DNA of 53,875 nt from Bacteroidota bacterium (GCA_023251535.1 JAHEYP010000024.1:1-53875), one strand, 5' to 3'. Shown: positions 7,935 through 17,188, counted from the stretch's first letter. The notes: generated from the sequence alone by a model not told the origin. Program-made: numbers and translations.

Positions 7935-9614
7935 TTACGACAATCCTGTAATCACTCCATTATTATCGATATCCATATTTTCTGATGCAGGAATAGCTGG
8001 TAATCCTGGCATACGCATAATTTCTCCTAAAACAGGAATGATAAATCCTGCGCCCGCAGCATATTCAAATTCACGAACAGTAATGGTGAAGTTACGAGGT
8101 CTTCCGATTTTCTTTTCATCATCAGAGAACGACTTTTGTGTTTTCGCCATACAAACAGGGAGCTTATTAAATCCTAGTTCGTTGATTGTTTTAATTTGCG
8201 ATTTAGCAGTTGAAGAAAACTCTACTCCATCGGCACCATAAATTTCCTTTGCGATGATGTTAATTTTTTCTTCTACACTTAAGTTCCAATCGTAAAGTGG
8301 TTTGAAATTATTTTTTCCTGCTTCAATAACAGCAACAACAGCTTCCGCTAAATTAGTAGTTCCGTTTCCGCCTTTAGCAAATCCTTCTGATACTACGGCT
8401 TGAACTCCGTGCTTTGCACATTCAGAAGTAATGAAATCCATCTCTTCTGTTGAATCATTCGCAAAGCGATTAATTGCAACTACCGGAGTAATGCCGAATT
8501 TCTTACAATTCTCGATATGCTTTTCAAGATTCTCGAATCCCTTTTTCACCTTGTTGATATCCGGAGTATTGTATTCATCTTTCTTCGCTCCGCCATGGTG
8601 ACGCAATGCACGAACGGTAGCAACCAACACAATAGTATCAGGTTTTAATCCTGCATAACCACATTTAATATTCATGAATTTCTCAGCACCTAAGTCGGCA
8701 CCGAAACCTGCTTCCGTAACAACATAATCGCCCAATGACAATCCCATTTTTGTTGCGATGATAGTATTCGTTCCTTGAGCGATATTCGCAAAAGGTCCTC
8801 CGTGAATAATAGCAGGATTTCCCTCTAATGTTTGAACCAAGTTTGGTTTAATAGCATCTTTTAACAACAAAGCCATTCCGCCTTCAGCTTTCAAATCGCG
8901 AGCGAAGATTGGTTTTTTATCGAATGTAAATCCGATGAAAATATTTCCGAGATGTGCTTTTAAATCATCGATGCTCTTCGACATACAAAGAATCGCCATG
9001 ATCTCAGAAGCTGCAGTAATATTGAATCCATCTTCACGAGGAATACCGTTTGCTGTTCCTCCGATACCGATAACGATATGACGAAGTGCGCGATCATTCA
9101 TATCCATTACTCGCTTCCATACTACTGTACGCGGATCGATATTTAACGAACGCGTTTTACTTTGAAGATTATTATCGATTAAAGCTGCCAATAGATTATT
9201 TGCTTTTTCAACTGCTGAAAAATCTCCCGTGAAATGCAAGTTGATATCTTCCATCGGAATCACTTGCGAATATCCTCCACCTGCTGCTCCACCTTTAATG
9301 CCGAATACTGGTCCTAGTGATGGCTCACGTAATACTACGATTGACTTTTTGCCAATTTTATTTAATCCTTCATTTAATCCGATTGACACTGTAGTTTTTC
9401 CTTCACCTGCGGGAGTAGGATTGATGGCAGAAACCAAAATCAATTTACTCTTCTTAATTTTTTCGTCGTCGATTAAATCCAACGGTAATTTCGCTTTATG
9501 CTTACCATAATAATGTAAATCATCGGCATCGATGCCTAGCTTCGCTGCAATTTCTTTAATGTGACGAATAGGTGCGTTTTGCGCAATCTCTAAGTCGGAA
9601 GGGAATGTTGACAC
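7935..9614 (-). CDS. fhs: Formate-tetrahydrofolate ligase
   Basis: A 559-residue enzyme that makes 10-formyl-THF from formate, THF and ATP, feeding purine and one-carbon metabolism in the cytoplasm. The P-loop TPAGEGKTT is at residues 67-75, preceded by the family block LILVSAINP. Further matches are REPSLGPVFGIKGGAAGGGYSQ, the LNIDPRTVVWKRVMDMNDRALR block and FANIAQGTNT. The length is normal (about 555). The start codon appears to be GTG (9614-9612), giving MSTFPSDLEI; no ATG lies nearby in frame. A -7-like TATTTTTG lies 46 bases upstream. It follows the response regulator gene by 63 bp on the same strand. Confidence 0.96.
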   Translation of the reverse strand: MSTFPSDLEIAQNAPIRHIKEIAAKLGIDADDLHYYGKHKAKLPLDLIDDEKIKKSKLILVSAINPTPAGEGKTTVSIGLNEGLNKIGKKSIVVLREPSLGPVFGIKGGAAGGGYSQVIPMEDINLHFTGDFSAVEKANNLLAALIDNNLQSKTRSLNIDPRTVVWKRVMDMNDRALRHIVIGIGGTANGIPREDGFNITAASEIMAILCMSKSIDDLKAHLGNIFIGFTFDKKPIFARDLKAEGGMALLLKDAIKPNLVQTLEGNPAIIHGGPFANIAQGTNTIIATKMGLSLGDYVVTEAGFGADLGAEKFMNIKCGYAGLKPDTIVLVATVRALRHHGGAKKDEYNTPDINKVKKGFENLEKHIENCKKFGITPVVAINRFANDSTEEMDFITSECAKHGVQAVVSEGFAKGGNGTTNLAEAVVAVIEAGKNNFKPLYDWNLSVEEKINIIAKEIYGADGVEFSSTAKSQIKTINELGFNKLPVCMAKTQKSFSDDEKKIGRPRNFTITVREFEYAAGAGFIIPVLGEIMRMPGLPAIPASENMDIDNNGVITGLS

Positions 9615-9659
9615 AGTATTTTGTTGTTATTGGTTTATAATGGTTGAATTTCTGTTTAT

Positions 9660-9667
9660 CAAAAATA
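9660..9667 (-). promoter_or_regulatory. -7-like element TATTTTTG upstream of fhs
   Basis: On the minus strand this is an exact TAnnTTTG match in the 63-bp gap between the response regulator stop and fhs, suggesting fhs has its own promoter. I could not find a well-spaced -33 TTG, so the call is weak. Confidence 0.35.
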
Positions 9668-9677
9668 TTAAATTACT

Positions 9678-11030
9678 CTATTCGGGCTCTCGCTTAAGAA
9701 TACGATAAATGGTTGAACGGCCAATATTCAGCTTTCCCGCTACCACCGAAATATTGTTATCGTATTTACTCAAATAGAACTGAACTATCCTCCTATTGTA
9801 TTCATCCAGCGTCACTTCCTCATCAACAGTAACAGGGTCGGAGGTGTTTATAATGATATCTCCGGGCTCGATTGTTGACCCTGAACTCATGACAACCGAC
9901 AGTTCCACAACTGATTTTAATTCTCTAATATTTCCGGGGTAATTGTAAAACATGAGCTTTTCTCCGGCACTTCTCGACAATTCCTTCACTGCAAAATTAT
10001 TATCAATACAGAATTTTGCGATAAAATGGCGTGCCAACAAGATGATATCGGAGCCACGTTCACGTAAGGCAGGAAGTTGAATTGGAAGACCCAATAAACG
10101 GTAATATAAATCCTCACGAAAATTTTTCGCTTTTACTTCTTCTAATAAATTTCTATGGGTTGCAACTAAAATCCTACAATTAATTTTCTTTGATTTACTA
10201 CCACCCACACGAGTTACTTCACGCTCTTGAAGCACACGTAATAATTTTGCTTGAAGACTTAAATCGAGTTCCCCAATTTCATCGAGAAATAATGTCCCGT
10301 CGATTGCCTCTTCAAATCGTCCGGTTCTACTATTTACAGCTCCGGTAAAGGCACCTTTCTCATGTCCGAAAAGTTCACTCTCAGCCAGCTCTTTAGGAAT
10401 TGCAGCCATATTCACAGCAACGAAAGGACCTTTACTAAAAGATGAATTATAGTGAATTGCTTTCGCAACTTCTTCCTTTCCAGTTCCTGTTTCACCAGTG
10501 ATACTCACAATAATATTCGATTGAGCTGCTTTATCAATCATCATAAAAACGCGTTTCATTACATCACTATTGCCGATAATATTTTTATGCGCATCGAACT
10601 TATTGGTAACTTCAGATTCTAAATTAGAGATTCGATTTTGCAGTGAGCGTTCTCTGTATAAATGCTGCAATGTATTAATTAATTTATCGCGTAAATCGTC
10701 GGACTTAGTAAGATAATCGTATGCTCCTTCGTGCAATAAATCGAGCGCTGTTTCAATCTTCTCTTGCTTTGAAATCATCAAAACTTGAATATCCTTATTA
10801 AAAGCCTTAATCTTTTTCAGCAAGGACATTCCATCGGTATCAGGCAAATTAAAATCGAGTGTAATAACAGAAGGTTGTTCGTGTAAATGAGCAAGAACAT
10901 CTTTCCCGCTGCGGAACACTTCAGCTTCAAACTCTGGGATAAGCTCAATCGAATATTTAAGAAATTCGCTGTACCATTCATCGTCTTCAACAACGAAAAC
11001 TTTAAAAGGGTTAGAGGTTGCAGTACTCAT
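9678..11030 (-). CDS. Sigma-54-dependent response regulator (NtrC family)
   Basis: A 450-residue activator. Residues 10-125 form a receiver domain with phosphoacceptor Asp59 (VITLDFNLPD) and acidic pocket VEDD. A sigma-54 AAA+ domain follows at about 150-380, with Walker A GETGTGKE (179-186) and the sigma-54 contact loop GAFTGA (226-231). The C-terminus (about 405-450) is a Fis-type HTH (LNIGRSTIYRILKRE). It should bind enhancers and drive open-complex formation by RpoN when phosphorylated. It starts 4 bases after the hybrid kinase stops, so the two are a co-transcribed pair. I found no convincing -24/-12 site in the window, so the targets are unknown. Confidence 0.93.
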   Translation of the reverse strand: MSTATSNPFKVFVVEDDEWYSEFLKYSIELIPEFEAEVFRSGKDVLAHLHEQPSVITLDFNLPDTDGMSLLKKIKAFNKDIQVLMISKQEKIETALDLLHEGAYDYLTKSDDLRDKLINTLQHLYRERSLQNRISNLESEVTNKFDAHKNIIGNSDVMKRVFMMIDKAAQSNIIVSITGETGTGKEEVAKAIHYNSSFSKGPFVAVNMAAIPKELAESELFGHEKGAFTGAVNSRTGRFEEAIDGTLFLDEIGELDLSLQAKLLRVLQEREVTRVGGSKSKKINCRILVATHRNLLEEVKAKNFREDLYYRLLGLPIQLPALRERGSDIILLARHFIAKFCIDNNFAVKELSRSAGEKLMFYNYPGNIRELKSVVELSVVMSSGSTIEPGDIIINTSDPVTVDEEVTLDEYNRRIVQFYLSKYDNNISVVAGKLNIGRSTIYRILKREPE

Positions 11031-11034
11031 TGTA

Positions 11035-13395
11035 TTACTTAGTTAAACTTTTAAGATGATTTTCAAGAGCAACGATCAAGCTATTAACAGCCTTCATGAG
11101 GTCGATATAAACGGGTTCAATAATCTCTACAGATGGCGTCTCCGACTTCCACGTATTAACAACTTCTAGTATATCCACCACCGTTAGTGCTTTAAACTGT
11201 TTGCAACTCGGAATCATTCGGTGAGCTATATTTCCCATTTCAACAGGGTTCTCATCGCGGCGAGCGTCTTGCATCAACTCCATTCCTGACTTTGTATTCT
11301 TCAAAAACAACTCAATGAATCGCGATAATGCAGCATTATCATCTTTTGTAAGTTGTTTAAGAGCTGAAAGATCAAATATTACTTCTTGCGTTTCCATTAT
11401 TTTATTTTCGGGGGTCAATTGCATTATTACCTGAGCTAATTGATCTATTTCGAGAGGCTTCAATAATGCATCAGTAAAGCCAGAAGCAATAAGCTGCGTG
11501 CGACTTGTTTTCAAGAGATCAGCGGTAAGAGCAATAACAATTATATCGGGATATTTTTCTCTGATTTTAAGTAAGACCTCTTGTCCAGATAGATCGGGCA
11601 TTAATAAATCGAGGAGAATAATATCGTATTTCTCCTTCGCAATTTTTTCAAGTGCACGCGTTCCATCAACTGCGACATCGGGTTTTGCACCTGCATCTTT
11701 CAACAACTCCTTAGTAACATAACGATTCCACTCATCATCATCTACCACGAGAATATTTGCATTACGAAGATTCGTGATTGTTTTTCCTTCGTCTGTTCCT
11801 TGTGACGCATTGAGTTCATACGCATACGGAATTTTAATAATGATATCGGTGCCTTTACCATGAACTGAATTAACAGTGATAGTACCATTTAGTAAATCGA
11901 TTAACGACTTAGTAATAAACAATCCTAATCCGGTGCTTTCTGTTTGTTGCGACTCCTTATTCTCAAAACGACCGAATAATTTCTCCTGTTGTTTTAATGA
12001 TATTCCGATTCCGGTATCAATGATTCGCAACTCAAGAATACCGTGGTGATCGTTTACTGGATGAAAATCACTTTGCAACGAAACAGTTCCTTTATCGGTA
12101 TACTTGATTGCATTCCCTGCCAGGTTTAACAAAATCTGTTTGAGACGCAAAGGATCACCAGACAATTGAACGGTATCGACAACAGTATTTTTGGAAATTA
12201 ATTGTAACTGTTTTTCATTCGCTTTCGGAGAAAGAATTGCAACAACCTCCTCCAAAATACTGTGAGTAAAGAAAGGCTGTTGCGATAATTTTATATTGCC
12301 TGATTGAAGAGAAGCCTCATCGAGTAAATTATTTAACAACGATAAAAGGTGAGAAGAAGATTGATGAATTGCCTTTACAAACTCCTCTCGTTGAACATGA
12401 GAAGGCTTTTTCAATAAGATAGAAGATAATCCGCTGACTGCACTTAAAGGAGTACGAATCTCGTGACTCATATCCGACAAAAAATCCTCCTTTGCTTTAG
12501 TAAGTTGCTCTGCTTTCAAACGCGAGGTATTGAGTGCAATTCGAGCTTTTCGAGCCTTTTGCATATCGCGATAAATGGCAATCATCAAAAGCAACAAGAT
12601 AAGAGTGCCTACGGAAGAAAGAAGAAACAGTTGTTGTTTAAGCTCTTCGCTGGCTCGTTTAACACTACTAACGTTATCGGCTATCCTAATTACTGAAATT
12701 CTTTGTAAGTCGTTAATTTCACTTTGTAACTGAGACGATATTACTTCATCATCGCGGAGTAGCAATAACTCACGATCAGAGAGCGATTTCAACTGTTCGT
12801 TCCCTTTTACAGAAGCAACCTTCAATTGAGATTTGAGGTCTGCTATTGACTTTTTGGAAGAGGTTATCGAATCGCTTAGTTGTTCTTCACGAATTTTGCG
12901 TGCTCTAAACAAGCGATTAAAAAAGCTTCTTCTTTCTGCAGGCGTTGCCGTTTTTATTTCTGGTTGTTGTAAAGAATCGATCGTAGTAAAGGTTTCCTCG
13001 AGCACTTGCGTATAACGAAGCGACATAAGTTCAGCATACAAATTCGTCTTACGAAATAGTAAACGATTTACCTGTTGAATTTTATTTCGAGTGATAACAT
13101 CATCGGCATACTTATTTAAAATCAAAGTATCGTTAGTAAGAGAATCGAGGTATGCTTCAAAAGACAATTGGTATTTCTCATCACCACTTATCACGAAGCT
13201 TCGGATATTATTTTCGGTGAGCGACAAACGAAACAACATACGATCGAGGTGAATCTTGAGGCTATCAGGTTGAGAAGCCTTTTCGGTAGTAGTGATAAAT
13301 CGATCAGCTATACGTGCACTAAAGAAAACGGTGCCTGCAACCAACAAAGCAGCTAACAGAACTAACACAAATAACTTAAAAGCACCTTTTTCCAT
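11035..13395 (-). CDS. Membrane hybrid histidine kinase (sensor-HisKA-HATPase-REC-Hpt)
   Basis: A 786-residue hybrid kinase. TM1 lies at about residues 5-25 and TM2 at about 256-275, enclosing a ~230-residue helical periplasmic sensor of the CHASE3-like type. HisKA has phosphoacceptor His311 (SDMSHEIRTPL), then N, G1 and G2 boxes (LNLAGNAIKYT, DTGIGI, GLGLF). A receiver domain has Asp596 (ILLDLLMPD), and the C-terminal Hpt-like domain His725 (NIAHRMIPSCKQF). A phosphorelay His-Asp-His to the adjacent NtrC-type regulator is the natural inference. The ATG at 13395 was preferred because the longer reading frame would begin with TTG (13461) inside a palindrome and add a second hydrophobic segment. 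The ligand is unknown. Confidence 0.9.
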   Translation of the reverse strand: MEKGAFKLFVLVLLAALLVAGTVFFSARIADRFITTTEKASQPDSLKIHLDRMLFRLSLTENNIRSFVISGDEKYQLSFEAYLDSLTNDTLILNKYADDVITRNKIQQVNRLLFRKTNLYAELMSLRYTQVLEETFTTIDSLQQPEIKTATPAERRSFFNRLFRARKIREEQLSDSITSSKKSIADLKSQLKVASVKGNEQLKSLSDRELLLLRDDEVISSQLQSEINDLQRISVIRIADNVSSVKRASEELKQQLFLLSSVGTLILLLLMIAIYRDMQKARKARIALNTSRLKAEQLTKAKEDFLSDMSHEIRTPLSAVSGLSSILLKKPSHVQREEFVKAIHQSSSHLLSLLNNLLDEASLQSGNIKLSQQPFFTHSILEEVVAILSPKANEKQLQLISKNTVVDTVQLSGDPLRLKQILLNLAGNAIKYTDKGTVSLQSDFHPVNDHHGILELRIIDTGIGISLKQQEKLFGRFENKESQQTESTGLGLFITKSLIDLLNGTITVNSVHGKGTDIIIKIPYAYELNASQGTDEGKTITNLRNANILVVDDDEWNRYVTKELLKDAGAKPDVAVDGTRALEKIAKEKYDIILLDLLMPDLSGQEVLLKIREKYPDIIVIALTADLLKTSRTQLIASGFTDALLKPLEIDQLAQVIMQLTPENKIMETQEVIFDLSALKQLTKDDNAALSRFIELFLKNTKSGMELMQDARRDENPVEMGNIAHRMIPSCKQFKALTVVDILEVVNTWKSETPSVEIIEPVYIDLMKAVNSLIVALENHLKSLTK

Positions 13396-13452
13396 GGTTT
13401 CCCGATCTTTTTTGGGGATTATAAAGAGTAAAACTAATAAACTAGACGAAAA

Positions 13453-13493
13453 TTGTATCAAAATGATACAATAGTTTGTTCAAAATGACACAA
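13453..13493. promoter_or_regulatory. Tandem 19-bp palindromes (candidate double operator)
   Basis: TTGTATCAAAATGATACAA (13453-13471) is a perfect 7-bp inverted repeat with an AAAAT centre. A second, imperfect copy, TTTGTTCAAAATGACACAA, sits at 13475-13493, exactly 22 bp downstream, two helical turns. The pair occupies the divergent region between the hybrid kinase and the lipoprotein gene, and the second copy overlaps the -33 element of the latter. This geometry suits a dimeric repressor or activator; which one is unknown. Confidence 0.55.
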
Positions 13494-13504
13494 TTATAGT
13501 TTTG
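13475..13504 (+). promoter_or_regulatory. Promoter of the coiled-coil lipoprotein gene
   Basis: -33 TTTG (13475-13478), 18 bases, then -7 TAGTTTTG (13497-13504): an exact fit to the Bacteroidota housekeeping consensus. Transcription would start near 13511, leaving a leader of about 140 bases before the ATG at 13650, unusually long for this window. Confidence 0.6.
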
Positions 13505-13649
13505 GCACGGTGAATTTTAGCCCTTAGATATCGTCATTATTAATTGATAATCAACAATTTATCTGGTAGTTTATGGAAATTAGCCATTCGCGGCATCATT
13601 ATTCGAATGGGGTAGGTATCAAAACGATAAAAACTAAAAAACATATCCC

Positions 13650-14519
13650 ATGAAAAAGCTCATCATCCTTTTAGCCGTCGCAGGCTTTGCCTTCACCGGA
13701 TGCGAAAACTACACTGCACAAATTGAACAATTGAAGCAAGAAAAAGACAGTGTAATTGCGGTTGTAGGACAAAAAGACGCGCAGCTCGGTGAATTTGTAA
13801 ACGCGGTATCAGACATTGAAAACAATTTGTCGGCAATTACCGAAAAGCAAGGAAGCATTAAAGAAACGATCAGCAATGATCCGGAAAAAGTAAAATCGTC
13901 ACGTGACCACATTAGTGCACAAATCGCAGAGATCACACGATTGATGGATGAAAGTAAAGCGAAGATGGCATCCATCAACAAAAAACTTAAAAGCTCACGC
14001 ACTGAAAATGTCAAACTACAAAAATTGCTTGCCACATTAAATGAGCAATTAGCACAGAAAGACGTTGAGTTAGCAGATCTACACACACAGTTATTAGCCT
14101 TGAACGAACAAGTAGCGAACTTAAATACAAAAGTTACAGGCTTACAAACTGAAAAAGATCAACAAGCGGCAGTCATCACTGATCAAACAACAAAATTGCA
14201 TACTGCTTATGTTGCAGTAGGAACCTACAAACAACTTCGCGACAAACAAGTGGTGAAAAAAGAAGGTGGAGTATTAGGAATCGGAGCTGAAAAAGAATTA
14301 GTACCAGGAGCAAACGAAGAAGCATTCAACAAGATTGATATTACACAAACGCAAACAATTGCGATTAACAGTAAAGATGCAGAAGTAGTAACAACACATC
14401 CGATTGACAGCTATAAACTAGTAAAGAACACTACAGGAAAAGAAGTTTCATATCTTGAAATCACCGACCCTGACAAATTTTGGAAGTCATCGAAATACCT
14501 AGTAGTTCTTAAAGACTAA
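13650..14519 (+). CDS. Coiled-coil lipoprotein of unknown function
   Basis: A 289-residue lipoprotein. The signal peptide ends in a lipobox (FAFTGC, Cys18), predicting a lipid-anchored envelope protein. Residues about 25-185 are almost entirely heptad-like helix (QIEQLKQEKDSVI, ENVKLQKLLATLNEQLAQK, LNEQVANLNTKVTGLQ), a long coiled coil. A compact C-terminal domain follows (GVLGIGAEKELVPG... KFWKSSKYLVVLKD). Similar architectures in Bacteroidota have been named Cbp1-like collagen-binding adhesins, but I cannot confirm that relation from sequence alone. It has its own promoter overlaid by tandem palindromes and a strong terminator, and is divergent from the hybrid kinase, making it a plausible output of that sensor system. 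Confidence 0.75.
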   Translation: MKKLIILLAVAGFAFTGCENYTAQIEQLKQEKDSVIAVVGQKDAQLGEFVNAVSDIENNLSAITEKQGSIKETISNDPEKVKSSRDHISAQIAEITRLMDESKAKMASINKKLKSSRTENVKLQKLLATLNEQLAQKDVELADLHTQLLALNEQVANLNTKVTGLQTEKDQQAAVITDQTTKLHTAYVAVGTYKQLRDKQVVKKEGGVLGIGAEKELVPGANEEAFNKIDITQTQTIAINSKDAEVVTTHPIDSYKLVKNTTGKEVSYLEITDPDKFWKSSKYLVVLKD

Positions 14520-14535
14520 ATAGTAAACACTGAAG

Positions 14536-14591
14536 CGTTGAATGAACAAATTGACAAATTCATAAAAACACTTTTCAAAGTTCATTCAGCG
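14536..14591 (+). other. Long-range inverted repeat downstream of the lipoprotein gene
   Basis: CGTTGAATGAAC (14536-14547) can pair with GTTCATTCAGCG (14580-14591), with one G-U pair and a 32-base loop. It lacks a T-run, so it is more likely a 3' UTR structure than a terminator. Apart from this and the terminator and repeat listed separately, I see no gene in 14520-14966. Confidence 0.3.
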
Positions 14592-14702
14592 GTTTCGGGG
14601 TCAAAAAAGATTACGCTTCAATTGAAGCACAGAAATACAGAAGTAATTACATAAAAACGTTTTTCCGTTTGTTTAAGATTGGTTAGCGCGGTTTAAGCCG
14701 CT

Positions 14703-14733
14703 GAGGTCGCGAAGTTCGCGGCCTCTTTTTTTT
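14703..14733 (+). terminator. Terminator GAGGTCGCGAA / TTCGCGGCCTC
   Basis: An 11-base GC-rich inverted repeat (14703-14713 and 14715-14725) is followed by eight or more T. A smaller hairpin, GCGGTTTAAGCCGC, sits immediately before it. Confidence 0.85.
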
Positions 14734-14737
14734 ATTA

Positions 14738-14912
14738 ATGACTGAATGAATGAGTGAGTGAATGATTGAATGGGGAATCAAACGAGATCTGATTTATTTT
14801 TAAAGATGCAGGATAAAGGATACATGGTTCAGGATGATTTTTTGAAGTCTAGAGATAGAATTCTAAACATTCGAGATCAACTTGTATCTTGTATCTTGCG
14901 ACTTGTATCCTT
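14738..14912. repeat. Dispersed intergenic repeat, copy A
   Basis: It begins with degenerate GAATGA/GAGTGA tetranucleotide-like units (14740-14772). The core carries GGATACATGGTTCAGGATGA (14818-14837) and, near the far end, AGAATTC...TTCGAGATC and the inverted CTTGTATC words. Copy B at 19584-19752 shares both the left and right blocks in the same order, about 80 percent identical over each. Each copy has partially self-complementary ends (GATACAAG versus CTTGTATC), as in REP or MITE-like elements. Confidence 0.6.
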
Positions 14913-14966
14913 ATCGGAGTCAAAAAATTAATCGTCCTTTTGCTATAAAAATCCTACTTTCGCTTA

Positions 14967-15323
14967 ATGAATGTAGCCGACTATATTTCGGATTGCGATC
15001 CTCGAGTACAACCAATCATGTATGCATTGCGAGAAGCAATTGCAAATGCACATCCGCAGATACAAGAAAGCATAAAATACAAGCTGCCGTTTTACACTTA
15101 CCACGGATTACTTTTCTTTCTAAATCCCCGAAAAGATTATGTAGAAATGGGTTTTTGCAACGGTGCATTTTTGCACGACGAACGAGGAATTTTCAAAGCA
15201 CTTGATCGTGCTTACATTCGGCATTTACACGTTTACAATATTGAAGATGCTTTTAAAGACAGCACAAGAGAATTGATTCAACAAGCGATTCTTTACAATG
15301 AAGTGAAAAAAAAGAAGAAATAG
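14967..15323 (+). CDS. DUF1801 (YdhG-like) protein
   Basis: A 118-residue protein matching the DUF1801/YdhG-like fold, which is related to frataxin-like architectures and common in Bacteroidota: NVADYISDCDPRVQPIMYAL at the start, then ESIKYKLPFYTYHGLLFFLNP, the central KWGxPFY-like strand of the family. The role is unknown; no catalytic residues are established for the family. The start at 14967 follows a TACTTTCG element by 5 bases, a nearly leaderless arrangement seen at several genes here. A weak hairpin with a T-run follows at about 15330-15349. A second DUF1801-containing protein occurs at 31973-32605. Confidence 0.82.
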   Translation: MNVADYISDCDPRVQPIMYALREAIANAHPQIQESIKYKLPFYTYHGLLFFLNPRKDYVEMGFCNGAFLHDERGIFKALDRAYIRHLHVYNIEDAFKDSTRELIQQAILYNEVKKKKK

Positions 15324-15364
15324 GTTTTTTAAAAGGCGCATTGCTTTTTTAAATTTTGTTCCTT

Positions 15365-16951
15365 CTAATAACCAATAATCACTTTCACGGTTTTTTGATT
15401 CAATCTATCTGAACAATGAATTAGATACATTCCCTCTTGAAGATTGATCGTAGATATTTTTATCCTTTTAGAATGAGTATAATATTTTTTATGCTCAATT
15501 AATTTACCTAAGAGATCTGTAATGGTGATAAATGGATTATCAAAATTTTCACTACTCTCGAGCGTAAATTCCTCTTTTGCGGGATTCGGATACAATTTGA
15601 AATTAGTTTCAATTGTTGGATTTTGTTGCAACGATGTAGTTTGATACTTCATGCGCATACCAACTACAATTGTTCCGTATCCATTAGTAGGGCCATAGCC
15701 ATACAAATAAGCTACAACTCCAGAATCTGCCTGTAATTGATGTACTCCTCCCGAAATAGGTATTTGAGCATACAGCCACGTACTATCATCAGGAAAATAA
15801 TTAAAATTTGCACTTACATTATTCCCATCTAACCATACATTTTGAAAGCCATTCGAAGGACTAAGTAAATGCAAATAATTCTGCGTTATTGTACCTATTG
15901 AATCTGACAAAAGCTCGGTAGTAAAAACAGATTGAGTAATTAAACTACTATCGGGGAAAACAGGGTATGCAAAACTAGAGCTCACCCAAACACTATCTTC
16001 TACTTGACCACGTGAAACTTGAACAATTTCGATTTTCTTGTTCGACAGCCATGTAGTTGGTGATGAGATAATGGTATCTATTTTTTCGCCTTCGTTTAAT
16101 AGTACAGAACCTCCTTGAAATTGAACGATAGTAGAATCTTCAAATGCCACCACTTTAATACGATCGCCTGCACGCGTTAAATGCGGAATTGTATGATACT
16201 TCGTTGTTAAAAATTCGTAGGGTAATAAATAATTTCCGGTTGGTGAACCCCATTGCCAGATTCCAATTCCTCCTGCTGGGACAATAAAGCCTGTATACAT
16301 TTGAAATAAACCATTTGAAAATGATGTATCCAATTTTACTTGTGTCCCGGTAAAATCACCAGTCCATTCATCATAAAACCCTTCATGAGGACCAAGATAT
16401 GCTGAATAAAAAGGTGGGTTTACCAAAAGAGGATGTGGTTGGTTATAATAGATATCCACTTTGATAGAATCCATCCCACTTTCAATTAATGTTATATTCT
16501 CATATGGATTGGGAGGATTCAACCACCAAACATTTAAAAAATTACTAATATACACACTGCGACTGCCTATAATATGTTCTGGAGGAATTGCATGTAGCAT
16601 AGAATAAGTCCCTAAATTTGAGAATGACTCATAAACAGCTATGGAATCGGTAGATACGATTCGCCAAATTTTTTTATTGCCAAAGTTTCCATCATATATA
16701 GACTCTCTTTGAAATTCAATAGAATCACATGTGTTTTGAAAAATTGATTTTTGAAAAATCATAACATTAGTAGAATCATAAACGCTTATTGTGCAGTTTT
16801 TCCCTGAACAAAAGTACAATTTATTGGGAGAGCACAAACTAAAACATTTTGGGTTCATATTAAAAGTCAATCCATAATAATTTACGGATTGAGGTTTGAC
16901 TTGTGTATGAATGAGTAAAAATAAAACAAGTACACATATGTGCTTTTTCAT
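15365..16951 (-). CDS. T9SS-secreted protein with IgGFc-binding-like domain
   Basis: A 528-residue protein with a signal peptide (HICVLVLFLLIHTQVKP) and a T9SS sorting domain at the C-terminus (LYPNPAKEEF, TDLLGK, EGMYLIHCS, TVKVIIGY). The middle resembles the IgGFc-binding N-terminal domain seen in many Bacteroidota surface proteins: RIKVVAFEDSTIVQF, then a LLNEGEKIDT segment, a statement-like strand IEIVQVSRGQ, and GVHQLQADSGVVAYLYGYG, the last being the most diagnostic. Function is probably adhesion or glycoprotein binding, but that is inference from distant homologues. A small same-strand reading frame ends 9 bases before its start. Confidence 0.82.
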   Translation of the reverse strand: MKKHICVLVLFLLIHTQVKPQSVNYYGLTFNMNPKCFSLCSPNKLYFCSGKNCTISVYDSTNVMIFQKSIFQNTCDSIEFQRESIYDGNFGNKKIWRIVSTDSIAVYESFSNLGTYSMLHAIPPEHIIGSRSVYISNFLNVWWLNPPNPYENITLIESGMDSIKVDIYYNQPHPLLVNPPFYSAYLGPHEGFYDEWTGDFTGTQVKLDTSFSNGLFQMYTGFIVPAGGIGIWQWGSPTGNYLLPYEFLTTKYHTIPHLTRAGDRIKVVAFEDSTIVQFQGGSVLLNEGEKIDTIISSPTTWLSNKKIEIVQVSRGQVEDSVWVSSSFAYPVFPDSSLITQSVFTTELLSDSIGTITQNYLHLLSPSNGFQNVWLDGNNVSANFNYFPDDSTWLYAQIPISGGVHQLQADSGVVAYLYGYGPTNGYGTIVVGMRMKYQTTSLQQNPTIETNFKLYPNPAKEEFTLESSENFDNPFITITDLLGKLIEHKKYYTHSKRIKISTINLQEGMYLIHCSDRLNQKTVKVIIGY

Positions 16952-16960
16952 GCCAAGAAA

Positions 16961-17188
16961 TTATTTAACACCTGTGATTATTACTTTAAGACTTTTAATT
17001 AAACCTACATCATCCCTTACACGTAACATGTAAAGGCCATCAATTGAAGCCATGCCATTAAAATACACATAATGATGAACAATTTTTTCAGATACACATA
17101 AATCATAACCCTCTGATACTTGGAGAGAAGAGGCTTCTTGCAAAAATGCTTTGGCAATTGCTTTGAGATTGTTAAGATCTTGTTGCAT
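16961..17188 (-). CDS. Small hypothetical protein
   Basis: A 75-residue reading frame from ATG 17188, ending 9 bases before the T9SS gene on the same strand, so possibly co-transcribed. It has no signal peptide. The C-terminal half, FNGMASIDGLYMLRVRDDVG then LKVIITGVK, faintly resembles the end of a T9SS sorting domain (Gly-Leu-Tyr, strand, basic end). It may therefore be a decayed or chimeric fragment of a secreted-protein gene rather than an independent gene. I do not recognise a family. Confidence 0.35.
   Translation of the reverse strand: MQQDLNNLKAIAKAFLQEASSLQVSEGYDLCVSEKIVHHYVYFNGMASIDGLYMLRVRDDVGLIKSLKVIITGVK

Noticed and set aside
13503-13520. TGGCAC at 13504 as a sigma-54 -24 element for the lipoprotein gene
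   Set aside because: The -12 GC is missing at the required spacing (ATTTT instead of TTGC), while a standard -33/-7 promoter fits.
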